A DNA stretch of 54,477 bases from Prevotella sp. (GCA_017413085.1 JAFPVC010000035.1:1-54477), one strand, 5' to 3'. Counted from the stretch's first letter, positions 25,901-34,242 are shown. The notes: generated from the sequence alone by a model not told the origin. Made by a program: numbers and translations.

Positions 25901-26363
25901 AGTCGCCGTCACCTACACACATCTCCCACTTAGGCGCACGATGCTTCAATGGGCGCAAGCCCGTCACCTTATCTTTCTTGCCAAGCGTCATGCCAAGCGA
26001 CAGCCTGACCCTGTAAGTCACGCCGTCATTACCATCAAACACGACCTCGCTGTAACTCTCGTCCTTGTCTGATATGCCAAGACGAGTGTATTGCTCGATG
26101 CTCGCCACCTTAATCACCTCGCCCTCGGTGTCGGTAAATGCATTATCTCTCATGTTGGCAACGCCAGCCGTACGAGGTGTCTTCTTATACAGAGCCATTG
26201 ATATGCCGTCGAGAATTACCGACTTACCCGCACCCGTATCGCCGGAAATCAGGAAGACAGGCGACGGCTCGCCCGTGACGGCATCGTTGAGTCCGTTGTC
26301 GAAGTCAATGTCGGCACGCTCGATAGAAGCAATGTTGCGTATGTGTAGTTCCTTCAGTTTCAT
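22914..26363 (-). CDS. sbcC: Exonuclease SbcCD, ATPase subunit SbcC
   Basis: 1149 residues, an SMC-like Rad50 family protein. Walker A is SGDTGAGKSVILDGISMALY (near 40). Long coiled coils run on both sides of the zinc-hook motif ANCPLCGQHI (near 570). The signature VLSGGERFMVSLALSLALSS and Walker B NILFIDEGFGTLDEKS are near the C-terminus. With SbcD it forms the Mre11-Rad50-type nuclease that cuts hairpins and processes DNA ends and palindromes. It overlaps sbcD by 4 bp (ATGA). That is relevant here because the genome is rich in palindromic repeats. Confidence 0.96.
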   Translation of the reverse strand: MKLKELHIRNIASIERADIDFDNGLNDAVTGEPSPVFLISGDTGAGKSVILDGISMALYKKTPRTAGVANMRDNAFTDTEGEVIKVASIEQYTRLGISDKDESYSEVVFDGNDGVTYRVRLSLGMTLGKKDKVTGLRPLKHRAPKWEMCVGDGDWTKDSVEQTIRNAVGLDFQQFGRMAMLAQGQFANFLTGDKKEREAILEQLTNTQHFTAYGEAIHSLFKKAQKNLDIVQKEYDTEKAHTLPDEEVVRLTKEQNECKQRQENLDKKLKAEEERLRHVNTALAAEKSQNEAKSELQRLQAIVAGERYQHDKALFTEWDATTTQRQSLAVLLRTRKEEAEAKTSLARLQTSFRLLTADAAYRRIKAEALSESIRQTKEWIAKQQVHEALYVKAGEVDLKISQYINKVENSKTIAATLSAEQQKTSELAKAKSEAETKAGEAANAVKVKDEQINALTQQRAKLNVPSVNEQVMQKSKFLSVLKEIRQAYEALLVEQKEAEALSREINVEADSLKALKEDFDKANALMLARKKEAEAAEKRLTTMQMSVKDTLVNLRHRIAEEHTANCPLCGQHIDHLHLDSDFKGMLTPLEEERRMAADALVLATRQQEKCKDDYMKMDAAHQNKLKHLKRVEKKNTDALGKINADAVAVGLNTAEPLDQQVANAVQSVEKELALLKETLQRAEKLQGEINRLLQERKPFDDVRVKAERIRANADNAVKANAEAIARIDKERLALLGEIAEGKAEIDAMLKDYSADWLSDTASLRRRLSQDAKAFSDHQKRLNTETTEHGKTDALLRSVAQLQQEILRLCAGWSPCTEPKPYPCRDIQTEWNGLHGKVSAIVSKINDCRRLTVETSSQLADYYRLTGKTEEMLQQLCSQEQQVVAARTFVSDTDRQIKSRSDAAADAQRVIDAALKALNVNDRAELPERQQLEEGIAAVKVQRDEALSILNQAKSRLDMHQTNVSRLADIGKRLDVAKQSFTRWDRLDGIFGGTRFRTLVQTYILRPLLNNANIYLSRITDRYCLTCSRDNEQLSVLVLDRYNKNQVRSVTVLSGGERFMVSLALSLALSSLNRPDMNVNILFIDEGFGTLDEKSLDSVMQTLEKLQEIAGQTNRRVGIISHREELNERIPTQIQVVKRGEGRSMVEVKV

Positions 26364-27631
26364 GGTATTTCGGGATTATTATTTCTCTTCTTTGCACTTG
26401 CGTCTTCGCTGAGCAGCAGCATCTCCGCCCTTACCTCCTCAAAAGCCTGGCGCACATCGTCGAGGTCAAGGCCTGGATACTGGTCGCTGGTGCGCTCTAT
26501 GAATGTCATAGGGTCGGTCATCTGCTGCAGTTCGGCCACTTCAAACACCTGTTCCTCCTCTTCGTGTTGCGCACTATCGGGTGCACCGGTCCATATCACC
26601 TTGGGGTTATACCGCCACTCATCATGCGTAAGTTCAAGTATGTCATAGACCATCTGGTTGAAGTTGGATGGCAGGTCGGCACTGTGCTTGAAGCGGAAAC
26701 GCAGATAGCCACGCCCGCCCTGACAGATGAACTGGCTCAGAGTGTCAAGAGCCTCATCAGCAGACGAGAACGAAGAGCCGTCAGTGGGCAGAGTGTAGAA
26801 ATGCCGCAGTTCATCGATGCGCAGTTGACGCACGTTCACCTCGCCGCCGTGGCGGTCTATGCTTACCATGCTGACGGTATGGGGATAGTTCTCGTCGCAG
26901 CTCACATGGAGCGCACTGCCCGAATAGCGTATGACTGGCGCCGGATACATAGCGGTCTCAATCATGGCATCCTCCTGTCGGCCTATGGTCTGAGGCTTGT
27001 GTATGTGACCAAGCGCAAGATAGTCAAAGCCGTCGCCCATATCGCCGGCATCAAGCGTACGCAGGTGGCCAAGGTCGAAGTCGTGGCCAGTGATGTCAAG
27101 TCCCGTCACTGCCTGGTGCGCCATCATCACCACAGGCAACCCGTCTATGTTGTCGGCAGCCACCTTGTCAAGTATTGACTGTATCACCTCGCGCCGTCCG
27201 CCTGTCATATATGGCAAGGCAACGATGAAACCACTGTCGAGACGTATGATGTATTGCCGCTGCCAGCCGTCAATGCCATTAACGGCATTGGCTGCCGGCG
27301 GTATGCCGACAAGATGAGTGTTGGCCAACTGCCATACGGCACTGTCGGCCTGTATGCGTGAGGCGGAGTCATGGTTTCCGGCTGTAATGACAATGTGCAT
27401 TGCAGGGCACAGGCTATGCAGTCGAACAAAGTAATCAGTAAATGTTTTTCTGACGGCAGCCGACGGTTGCTGAATGTCAAACACGTCGCCACTCACGAGC
27501 AGTGCGTCGGGCTGTTCATTGCGGCACCATTCCTCCAGCTGACTGAAGAAATGGGCATGTTCGTCGCTGCGGTCATAGTTCTGGTATATAATCTGCCCAA
27601 GATGCAGGTCGGCAGTATGCAGTATTTTCAT
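26360..27631 (-). CDS. sbcD: Exonuclease SbcCD, nuclease subunit SbcD
   Basis: 423 residues, a Mre11-type metallophosphoesterase. Motifs in order are ILHTADLHLGQ, VSGDVFDIQQPS, TAGNHDSASR, MMAHQAVTG and ALGHIHKPQTIG. The C-terminal third is the capping or ATPase-contact region and ends with a poorly conserved tail. It is the first gene of an sbcD-sbcC operon with its own promoter, divergent from uxuA. Confidence 0.96.
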   Translation of the reverse strand: MKILHTADLHLGQIIYQNYDRSDEHAHFFSQLEEWCRNEQPDALLVSGDVFDIQQPSAAVRKTFTDYFVRLHSLCPAMHIVITAGNHDSASRIQADSAVWQLANTHLVGIPPAANAVNGIDGWQRQYIIRLDSGFIVALPYMTGGRREVIQSILDKVAADNIDGLPVVMMAHQAVTGLDITGHDFDLGHLRTLDAGDMGDGFDYLALGHIHKPQTIGRQEDAMIETAMYPAPVIRYSGSALHVSCDENYPHTVSMVSIDRHGGEVNVRQLRIDELRHFYTLPTDGSSFSSADEALDTLSQFICQGGRGYLRFRFKHSADLPSNFNQMVYDILELTHDEWRYNPKVIWTGAPDSAQHEEEEQVFEVAELQQMTDPMTFIERTSDQYPGLDLDDVRQAFEEVRAEMLLLSEDASAKKRNNNPEIP

Positions 27632-27660
27632 AGGACGGGATAGATATAAGATTGATGATG

Positions 27661-27692
27661 CAAAGTTACATTTTTACAATGGAATATGCAAA
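27661..27692 (-). promoter_or_regulatory. Promoter of sbcDC
   Basis: A minus-strand TAACTTTG (27661-27668) and TTTG (27689-27692) lie 20 bp apart. The expected start is about 20 nt upstream of the sbcD ATG. Confidence 0.75.
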
Positions 27693-27774
27693 TGTTAGTT
27701 GCATTATTTCACCCATACAGAAGGGATATCTTCTTCAAAAAAGGTTAAAAAGGCGTTTTATTACAGTGAAAGCG

Positions 27775-27805
27775 TTGTCAATGTCAACATTATTTGTTAC
27801 CTTTG
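27775..27805 (+). promoter_or_regulatory. Promoter of uxuA
   Basis: TTG (27775-27777) and TACCTTTG (27798-27805) lie 20 bp apart, about 55 bp before the uxuA ATG. No clear operator palindrome was seen next to it. Confidence 0.75.
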
Positions 27806-27860
27806 CAAAAACATACTAATAATACAATTAAAACAAAACACAAAACATTATAAATAAAAA

Positions 27861-29114
27861 ATGGAAAGAACATGGCGTTGGTTTGGCAAGAAGGATAAGA
27901 TTACACTTGCCATGCTGAAACAAATTGGTGTGGAGGGCATCGTGACTGCCCTGCATGATGTACCTCTTGGCGAGGTGTGGACCCGCGAGAAGATTCACGA
28001 ACTGAAAGAGTACATCGAGAGTTATGGAATGCGCTGGAGCGTGGTGGAGAGTCTGCCAGTGGTGGAGACCATCAAATATGGCGGACCTGACCGCGACCAC
28101 CAGATTGAGGTATATAAGGAGAGCCTGCGAAACCTCTCGGCTGAGGGCATACACTGCATCTGCTACAACTTCATGCCTGTGCTCGACTGGGCACGCACGG
28201 ACCTCTTCCACGAGAATCCTAACGGTTCTACCAACCTTTACTTCAACTATGCTGAGTTTGCTTACTTCGACATCTACATCCTGAAGCGTGACGGTGCGCG
28301 TGAGGAATGGGCGAAGTTCGAGTTCCCTGCAGGTGTGGGCCAGGGCCGCAACGTGCTGGCAGAGTGCGACAAGCTTGCCAAGACCATGACACCTGAGATG
28401 GAGCACAAGCTGGTGGAGAACATCATCATCAAGACACAGGGCTTCGTATCGGGCAACTTCAGCGAGAACGACGAGGCACCTATACAGAAGTTCCGCGACT
28501 TCCTCGACCTCTACAAGGGTATCGACAAGGCACAGCTCCGCGAGAACATGAAGTATTTCCTCGAGGCCATCATGCCTACCTGTGAGGAATACAACATGAA
28601 CATGTGCGTGCATCCCGACGATCCGCCAATCGAGGTTCTCGGCCTGCCACGCATCGTGCGCACAGAGGAGGACATACAGTGGTTCCTCAATGCTGTGCCA
28701 AACAAGCACAACGGTCTCACCTTCTGTGCAGGTTCGCTGTCTGCCGGTGCATACAACAACGTGGTGGAGATGGCAAAGAAATTCGCTTCACGCACTCACT
28801 TCGTGCATCTGCGCTCATGCCACATCTTCCCCAACGGCGACTTCACCGAGGCTTCACACCTTGGCGGACGTGCCGACATCATCGAACTGTGCCGCATATT
28901 CGAGAAGGAGAACCCGCAACTGCCTATGCGTGTGGACCACGGCATGACATTCACCGATGAGCCGGGAGGCATCATGGACGAGTCAAGCCACGGACACAAC
29001 GCCGGCTACACACTGCTCGGACGCATGTTCGCACTGGGACAGGTGCAGGGCATCATCGCCACCGTTGACAGGGAACTGGGCATAGAGTACAAACAGCCGG
29101 GATTCTTTGATTAA
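27861..29114 (+). CDS. uxuA: Mannonate dehydratase
   Basis: 417 residues, a TIM-barrel metalloenzyme that dehydrates D-mannonate to 2-keto-3-deoxygluconate in glucuronate breakdown. Start MERTWRWFGKKDKITLAMLK and the conserved segments CYNFMPVLDWARTDL, MCVHPDDPPIEVLGLPRIV, FCAGSLSAG, HLRSCHIFPNGDFTEASHLG and RVDHGMTF are all typical of UxuA. It is followed by the oxidoreductase gene that makes its substrate; the two together cover fructuronate to ketodeoxygluconate. Confidence 0.96.
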   Translation: MERTWRWFGKKDKITLAMLKQIGVEGIVTALHDVPLGEVWTREKIHELKEYIESYGMRWSVVESLPVVETIKYGGPDRDHQIEVYKESLRNLSAEGIHCICYNFMPVLDWARTDLFHENPNGSTNLYFNYAEFAYFDIYILKRDGAREEWAKFEFPAGVGQGRNVLAECDKLAKTMTPEMEHKLVENIIIKTQGFVSGNFSENDEAPIQKFRDFLDLYKGIDKAQLRENMKYFLEAIMPTCEEYNMNMCVHPDDPPIEVLGLPRIVRTEEDIQWFLNAVPNKHNGLTFCAGSLSAGAYNNVVEMAKKFASRTHFVHLRSCHIFPNGDFTEASHLGGRADIIELCRIFEKENPQLPMRVDHGMTFTDEPGGIMDESSHGHNAGYTLLGRMFALGQVQGIIATVDRELGIEYKQPGFFD

Positions 29115-29175
29115 TTTAAAATGATTATCGTCATATCGTAATCCCGAAATAACGTTATAACGAGCAAATCGTCAT

Positions 29176-29207
29176 TACGAAATAACGAAATATCGAAATA
29201 ACGAAAC
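29176..29207. repeat. 8-bp tandem repeat between uxuA and uxuB
   Basis: Four units (TACGAAAT, AACGAAAT, ATCGAAAT, AACGAAAC) with an 8-bp period occupy the space before the oxidoreductase start; a further CCCGAAATAACG lies just upstream. The period is the same as in the TTCAATTC arrays elsewhere in the window. Confidence 0.7.
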
Positions 29208-29221
29208 AACAAAAGACAACA

Positions 29222-30808
29222 ATGAAACTTAACGATATTTTCAGCGGACAGTTTAATGCCGCTGAGTGGGAAGCCAAAGGCTACGAGCTTCCAAAGTTTG
29301 ATATCAAAGCAGTGCGCGAGAAAACCGCAAAGGAACCTACATGGGTGCACTTCGGCGGCGGCAACATCTTCCGCGCTTTCCCTGCCGCCATCCTCAACGA
29401 TGCACTGAACACGGGCAAGTATGATCGCGGCGTTATCGTGGCAGAGACCTTCGACTTCGAGGTGGTTGACAAGGCATACACACCTTATAATAACCTCTCG
29501 CTCCTCGTGAGCCTGCAGTCATCGGGCACCATTGAGAAGAAGGTCATCGCATCTGTTACCGAAGCCCTCAAGGCCGACCCGCAGTTTGATGACTGGAAGC
29601 GCCTCGTGGAGATATTCAAGAACCCGTCGCTCCAGATGATTTCATTCACCATCACCGAGAAGGGCTATACATACAATGAGGCTGACCTCGCCCGCGGACT
29701 TGCACCTGTGTTTGCCATGGGCAAGGTGTGCGCACTGCTCCTGGAGCGCTTCAACGCCGGCAAGCTGCCACTCACCATCCAGAGCATGGACAACTGCTCG
29801 CACAACGGCGACAAGGTGAAGGCTGGCGTCTTTGCATACGCTGAGCGATGGGTGAATGACGGACTGGTGCCTGCTGCCTTCCTCGACTATCTGAAGGACG
29901 AGACGAAGATTACCTTCCCATGGTCAATGATTGACAAAATCACTCCGCGCCCACACGAGAAGGTTAAGGAGATGCTGGCTCAGGACGGCTTCGAGGACAA
30001 TGACTACATTGAGACGGAGAAGCACACCTTCACCGCTCCTTTCGTGAACGCAGAGGAAGTGCAGTACCTCGTCATCGAAGACAGCTACACCAACGGACGT
30101 CCGCCGCTCGACCTCGGCGGTGCTCTCTATACCACACGCGAAACTGTCGATAAGGTGGAGACCATGAAGGTGACCACCTGTCTGAACCCGCTCCACACCG
30201 CCATGGCGCTTTACGGCTGCATGCTGGGCTACACGCTGATTTCTGCTGAGATGGCAGACGACGACATACGCTCTTTCATCCAGAAGATTGGCTACATGGA
30301 GGCAATGCCGGTGGTTACCGACCCAGGCGTGCTCAACCCATACGAGTTCATCGGCGCCGTCATCAACCGCCGTCTGCCTAACCCGTTCATGCCTGACGCC
30401 CCGCAGCGCATCGCCATGGACACCAGCCAGAAACTGCCTATCCGCTTCGGCGAGACACTGAAGAAGTACATCGCCCGCGGACTCGACAAGTCTAACCTCG
30501 TGCTCATCCCTCTCACACTGGCAGGCTACGCACGCTACCTGAAGGGAATCAAGGACGACGGTACTCCATTCGAGCCTTCACCCGATCCGCTGTTGGCAGA
30601 GATGCAGGCCATCGTGGCACCTCTCGAGGTGGGCAAGGCCGATCAGGACTACTCATGCCTGAAGCAGCTCTACAGCCGTGCCGACGTCTTCGGCGTAAAC
30701 CTCTACGAGGCCGGACTGGGCGAACAGGTAGAGGGCATGGTCAAGGAACTCTATGCCGGCAACGGTGCCGTTCGCAAGACCCTGCACAAGTACGTTTCTG
30801 CAAGATAA
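29222..30808 (+). CDS. uxuB: Fructuronate reductase / mannitol dehydrogenase family protein
   Basis: 528 residues of the polyol-specific long-chain dehydrogenase family. The Rossmann region is WVHFGGGNIFRAFPAAILND; the conserved motif SMDNCSHNGDKVKAGVFAYA and the C-terminal-domain residues KVTTCLNPLHTAMALYGCML are in place. Next to uxuA, the most likely reaction is NADH-dependent reduction of fructuronate to mannonate; tagaturonate reductase or mannitol dehydrogenase cannot be excluded. It is slightly longer than the E. coli enzyme. It is probably cotranscribed with uxuA across a 107-bp gap. Confidence 0.88.
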   Translation: MKLNDIFSGQFNAAEWEAKGYELPKFDIKAVREKTAKEPTWVHFGGGNIFRAFPAAILNDALNTGKYDRGVIVAETFDFEVVDKAYTPYNNLSLLVSLQSSGTIEKKVIASVTEALKADPQFDDWKRLVEIFKNPSLQMISFTITEKGYTYNEADLARGLAPVFAMGKVCALLLERFNAGKLPLTIQSMDNCSHNGDKVKAGVFAYAERWVNDGLVPAAFLDYLKDETKITFPWSMIDKITPRPHEKVKEMLAQDGFEDNDYIETEKHTFTAPFVNAEEVQYLVIEDSYTNGRPPLDLGGALYTTRETVDKVETMKVTTCLNPLHTAMALYGCMLGYTLISAEMADDDIRSFIQKIGYMEAMPVVTDPGVLNPYEFIGAVINRRLPNPFMPDAPQRIAMDTSQKLPIRFGETLKKYIARGLDKSNLVLIPLTLAGYARYLKGIKDDGTPFEPSPDPLLAEMQAIVAPLEVGKADQDYSCLKQLYSRADVFGVNLYEAGLGEQVEGMVKELYAGNGAVRKTLHKYVSAR

Positions 30809-30823
30809 ACAAAGATAAAAGAT

Positions 30824-31019
30824 GTGGTATATACGCTTATGCCCATCATCTGCGACATCTCGCTGAAGAAAGGCATACGCCTGGAGCGTCCCTGCGCCGT
30901 GGCATCCGTGGCATCGCAGGTGGGCATAGTACCTGCTCAACCACTCGTTTATGATGCCTGGCCTGGTTAGTGTTACCGTCAGCATCGTGGGACTTATCAT
31001 CACGACGCTGGTGTATTGA
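30824..31019 (+). pseudogene. Remnant of a Dcu-type C4-dicarboxylate transporter
   Basis: The frame at 30824 reads VVYTLMPIICDISLKKGIRL, then ERPCAVASVASQVGIVPAQP, closely matching the conserved Dcu stretch (PIIYDVAIKN, RPERPMAASS, SQMGI). It stops soon after; a different frame then reads MMPGLVSVTVSIVGLIITTL before TGA at 31017-31019, like the next Dcu membrane segment. The middle is deleted and the frame shifted, so fewer than 70 of about 430 residues remain. Intact Dcu carriers exchange fumarate, aspartate and succinate in anaerobes. Confidence 0.7.
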
Positions 31020-31038
31020 TATTTATAATTCACAATGC

Positions 31039-31092
31039 AAAATGCACAATTCACAATTACCATGCGGTACCTAATTGTGAATTGTGCATTTT
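31039..31092. terminator. Perfect 21-bp inverted repeat, likely bidirectional terminator
   Basis: Arms 31039-31059 and 31072-31092 are perfectly complementary around a 12-nt loop; the sequence is AT-rich with a run of T after the right arm. It lies between the end of the uxu/dcu stretch and the convergent NrdJ-like gene, where a bidirectional terminator is expected. The words AATTGTGAATTGTGCAT and their relatives recur just downstream (31095-31130), so it may also be a repeat element. Confidence 0.6.
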
Positions 31093-31135
31093 TAATTATG
31101 AATTATGCATTATGCATTGTGCATTATCATAACGT

Positions 31136-31603
31136 TCAGTCGCAGTATTTCTTCAGTGCCCTGGCCACGCCGTTTGCCCATGTATCGATACCGCCGTCCA
31201 TGTCGAGCGACGACACCAGCTTCACCACGTGCTCTATAGGCATACCATAGCGCAGCACGCCCGATATGAGCTTGGCATAGTTCCAGTATTCCTTTTTGAA
31301 TTTCTCAGACAGTCCCTCCATCGTGGTCTTGTAGCCGCGCTTGTTCACAAACTGGAAATCATAGCGTTTCGTACCGTCGGGGAGCACACATTTTATTATC
31401 TTGCCAGAGTTGACACTCTTTGGCAGTATCAGTCCGTCTTCATCGTCTTGCAGACCAGTGAATATCTCGTATGGCCGCCCATCGAGCAGTCCCACGAAAG
31501 CCAGCCATTTCTCTTTCTCATTCTGAAAGCGCACCACGTCACACTCCAGCACCTCGGGGCGGCGTTCTGTGGGGCAGGAAACCAAATTATCGTTCTCGTT
31601 CAT
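31136..31603 (-). CDS. Stand-alone NrdJ C-terminal (TSCPD-like) domain protein
   Basis: 155 residues (MNENDNLVSCPTERRPEVLE...). The segments DVVRFQNEKEKWLAFVGLLD, GRPYEIFTGL and AKLISGVLRYGMPIEHVVKL resemble the C-terminal region of B12-dependent (class II) ribonucleotide reductases, the domain related to TSCPD and to the split subunit NrdJb. No catalytic alpha subunit lies next to it. It has its own strong promoter and an intact frame, so it looks like a working small protein, not debris. It may help re-reduce or regulate a reductase encoded elsewhere; this is inference. Confidence 0.65.
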   Translation of the reverse strand: MNENDNLVSCPTERRPEVLECDVVRFQNEKEKWLAFVGLLDGRPYEIFTGLQDDEDGLILPKSVNSGKIIKCVLPDGTKRYDFQFVNKRGYKTTMEGLSEKFKKEYWNYAKLISGVLRYGMPIEHVVKLVSSLDMDGGIDTWANGVARALKKYCD

Positions 31604-31659
31604 AGCCTATTAAAACATTTGCATTATGAATTAAGGATTATCCGTTATTGTTCTCACCG

Positions 31660-31691
31660 CAAAGTTACGAAAATAATCCCGAACCGCCAAA
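31660..31691 (-). promoter_or_regulatory. Promoter of the NrdJ-like small protein
   Basis: A minus-strand TAACTTTG (31660-31667) and TTTG (31688-31691) lie 20 bp apart. It is back to back with the plus-strand promoter at 31717-31747. Confidence 0.78.
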
Positions 31692-31716
31692 TATAAGAAA
31701 AAAAATAAGGAAAAAG

Positions 31717-31747
31717 TTGCACGTTTAAAATATTATCATTAAATTTG
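31717..31747 (+). promoter_or_regulatory. Promoter of the TPR/caspase/TIR/RyR operon
   Basis: TTG (31717-31719) and TAAATTTG (31740-31747) lie 20 bp apart. It would give a leader of about 325 nt before the first gene at 32081, unusually long for this window. A second promoter closer to the gene was not recognised. Confidence 0.65.
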
Positions 31748-32080
31748 CAACGACATACTTGAAAAAGAGCGTTCCGCACGCTTCATTCTCATACAACGAA
31801 AATCGCCAATTTTCAAACTAATAGAGAAGGATGAAGAAAAAGGATTCGCCCTATCTTGTATATGCACGTATGCGTACGGCAAGATTGTCTCCACATAAGA
31901 CAGACACCCACGCCGTATAGCTCGAGCATATACGGCGTGGGTGAAGCAGTTTATATTTATTTCTCTATATGGTGTTTGGCGATGCCAGTTGTAAGGTGGA
32001 TAGAGACGTTCATCCCGCTTTTTCATACCTATAAACAAAACTACTCAAATAACGACTGACACCTAAATGCCTGTAATACC
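31748..32080 (+). other. Long leader region of the TPR/caspase/TIR/RyR operon
   Basis: The 333 bases between promoter and first gene hold no convincing coding region; an antisense frame of 99 codons over the same stretch has no recognisable features. The main structure is the 15-bp-stem hairpin at 31905-31943. The stretch could be a regulated leader or a small RNA of about 190 nt ending at the hairpin. Confidence 0.4.
31905..31943 (+). terminator. Strong hairpin in the operon leader
   Basis: CACCCACGCCGTATA (31905-31919) pairs perfectly with TATACGGCGTGGGTG (31929-31943); the 9-nt loop contains the palindrome GCTCGAGC, so the stem nearly closes. It is GC-rich against an AT-rich background and is followed only by a mixed stretch (AAGCAGTTTATATTTATTT), so termination would be partial. 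An attenuator or a stable 3' end of a small RNA are the main options. Confidence 0.5.
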
Positions 32081-34216
32081 ATGAAGAAGAAACTCTGCAT
32101 ACTTACGTTGATGTCGGCCATGGCTGTCACCATTGCTGCTCAGACATGCCAGAAAGGTATGGTCAGAACAGCAGGAAGCAGTGCGCCCAGCGGCAAAGCA
32201 GTGAAAGGCAAGCGACTTGGAGCCGTCATAATAGAAGTGGATGGAGGCAAAGAGGTGATGAGCGACGAAACAGGACAATTCACACTTGTGATACCCCGCA
32301 AGACATATTTCCTTAAAAATGTAATAAAGCAGGGATACAGGCTACTTGATGACGAAGTACTGACGCGGCAGTATTTCTACAGTGAAAACGTGCATGAAAT
32401 AGTAATGGTAAACATAGCCCAGTCTGCAGAAGCCAGATTGTCACAAATGCAAAGGAGCACAGCCACAATGCAAAAGCAACTGAAACTGCAGCAAGACGAA
32501 ATAACACGGATGCGCAACGAGAAACAAATCAATGAAGAGGAATACAGGCGCAGACTTGCAGAACTAACGGAGAACAATGAGAAAATACAGAGCAGAGCAG
32601 ACGAACTGGCAGAGCATCTCAGCAGGATAGACTATGACCGCATTGACGAACAGGAAAGCGAGGTGCTTAGACTCATAGATGACGGAATGCTTGACAGTGC
32701 AGACTCCTTACTGCACGCCATGTGTGACATACATGCAGCCGTGAACAACCACCGTGAGACTATGGAACAGCTGAACAGGGATAAGGCCAAGCATCCAGAC
32801 CGTGTCGACCAGTACGGAAGAAAGATAAGACGACAGCAGGAAAGGGGTGAAACACTCGCCGCACTCTGTCTCGACCACTACAGTATTGCACAACTGCGTT
32901 TTGACACCCATAGTGCAGAGGACTATATTGAACTGCGAGCATCTATCGACACTTCTGAAATAAAGTGGCAGATGGATGCGGCTGCTTTCCATACCAGAGA
33001 AAAGCATATCGCCAAGGCGATGAATATATATACACGCCTAATATCATGGCTGCGACCCAGCGCAGTGGCGGAGCCATCACGCTGGGATGCTGCACTCAGC
33101 GCAGTGCTTAACAACATGGCCATACTGCACAACGACAGAGGCGAGACGGCAGAGGCAGAGCAACTGTATCGCGAGGCTCTATCAATACGCCAGAGACTGG
33201 CCATGACTGCCAACGAAGTTTACGCCCCATACGTAGCACAGACGCAAAACAATCTGGCTGTATTGTTTCAGACCACAGACAAAACCAAACAGGCAGAGAA
33301 ACTGCTTACGGCAGCACTGGCCACACGCAGGACGCTGGCAGAGAGCAACCCTGTAAAGTATGGTGCAGACAAAGCGGTAACAATGGTTAATCTGGCCGCT
33401 GTATATGCAGAGCAGAGACAACATGAGCGCAGTGCAGCACTGTACTTGGAAGCACTTGACACATACAATCAACTTATACACAACGGCTTCAGTGCGTATG
33501 AGGCAGACCGTGCAGCTGTGCTCAACAATCTGGCCGTCATCTGCCGCATACGTGGAGACTTGAAACAGAGCGAGAAATACTGGTGGGATGCCCTAACGGC
33601 CTACTGCCACCTGACGCAGCGTAACCACCAGCGACACTACTCACATCTGCAGAGCACGCTTGGCAATCTGCTTGACATATATGATGCAAACAACTGTGAG
33701 TGCCTTGAGAAACGACTTACCGTATACAGACTGCTCGCAGGAAACCTGCCTGCCGACTATGCCCCTACTGCCGCACAACTGATGAACACGCTGGCAGACT
33801 GCTATGACCGTGAGCTGAATACTGAAAAAAGCAAAGAACTATATACCGAGGCTCTGACAACGTATGAGAAACTGGCAAAGAACAATGCGCCCAAATACAC
33901 GCCATACGTGGCGCGCCAGTTGGGCAACCTATCATTCCACCACCTGCTGACGGGAAAGTTTGACATAGCCGAGGAATATGCACGGCGCGGATTACAGACA
34001 GACCCTGCAAAGACTTTCATACAGGCAAACCTCGCAGCAGCATTGTTGCTCCGTGGCAAATATACCGAAGCTGAGAGCATCTATTCTGCATACAAAGACG
34101 AACTGCGCTCATCATTCTTAGAAGACCTACAGACATTTGCAGAGCGCGGAATCATACCTGACGAGAGAAAGACAGACGTAGAAAAAATAAAGAACCTACT
34201 AAGAGATAATTATTAA
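32081..34216 (+). CDS. Exported TPR protein with N-terminal Ig-like domain
   Basis: 711 residues, with a signal peptide (MKKKLCILTLMSAMAVTIAA, cut before QTCQ). Residues about 45-100 resemble a carboxypeptidase-regulatory-like Ig fold (GAVIIEVDGGKEVMSDETGQ, FTLVIPRKT). A long coiled coil follows (about 110-260). The C-terminal 400 residues are tetratricopeptide repeats of the NB-ARC/kinesin-light-chain style: LNNMAILHNDRGETAEAEQL, NLAVLFQTTDKTKQAEKLLT, NLAAVYAEQRQHERSAALYL, NLAVICRIRGDLKQSEKYW. It is the first of five genes with gaps of 15-45 bp, so it is probably the scaffold or sensor of an envelope complex. No enzymatic motif was seen. Confidence 0.85.
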   Translation: MKKKLCILTLMSAMAVTIAAQTCQKGMVRTAGSSAPSGKAVKGKRLGAVIIEVDGGKEVMSDETGQFTLVIPRKTYFLKNVIKQGYRLLDDEVLTRQYFYSENVHEIVMVNIAQSAEARLSQMQRSTATMQKQLKLQQDEITRMRNEKQINEEEYRRRLAELTENNEKIQSRADELAEHLSRIDYDRIDEQESEVLRLIDDGMLDSADSLLHAMCDIHAAVNNHRETMEQLNRDKAKHPDRVDQYGRKIRRQQERGETLAALCLDHYSIAQLRFDTHSAEDYIELRASIDTSEIKWQMDAAAFHTREKHIAKAMNIYTRLISWLRPSAVAEPSRWDAALSAVLNNMAILHNDRGETAEAEQLYREALSIRQRLAMTANEVYAPYVAQTQNNLAVLFQTTDKTKQAEKLLTAALATRRTLAESNPVKYGADKAVTMVNLAAVYAEQRQHERSAALYLEALDTYNQLIHNGFSAYEADRAAVLNNLAVICRIRGDLKQSEKYWWDALTAYCHLTQRNHQRHYSHLQSTLGNLLDIYDANNCECLEKRLTVYRLLAGNLPADYAPTAAQLMNTLADCYDRELNTEKSKELYTEALTTYEKLAKNNAPKYTPYVARQLGNLSFHHLLTGKFDIAEEYARRGLQTDPAKTFIQANLAAALLLRGKYTEAESIYSAYKDELRSSFLEDLQTFAERGIIPDERKTDVEKIKNLLRDNY

Positions 34217-34242
34217 CTATTTACCCTAAAAACATCAAAGCT

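Noticed and set aside
31739-32038. 99-codon minus-strand frame in the operon leader
   Set aside because: No promoter, no domain, and its start lies inside the gap before the operon; composition looks random.
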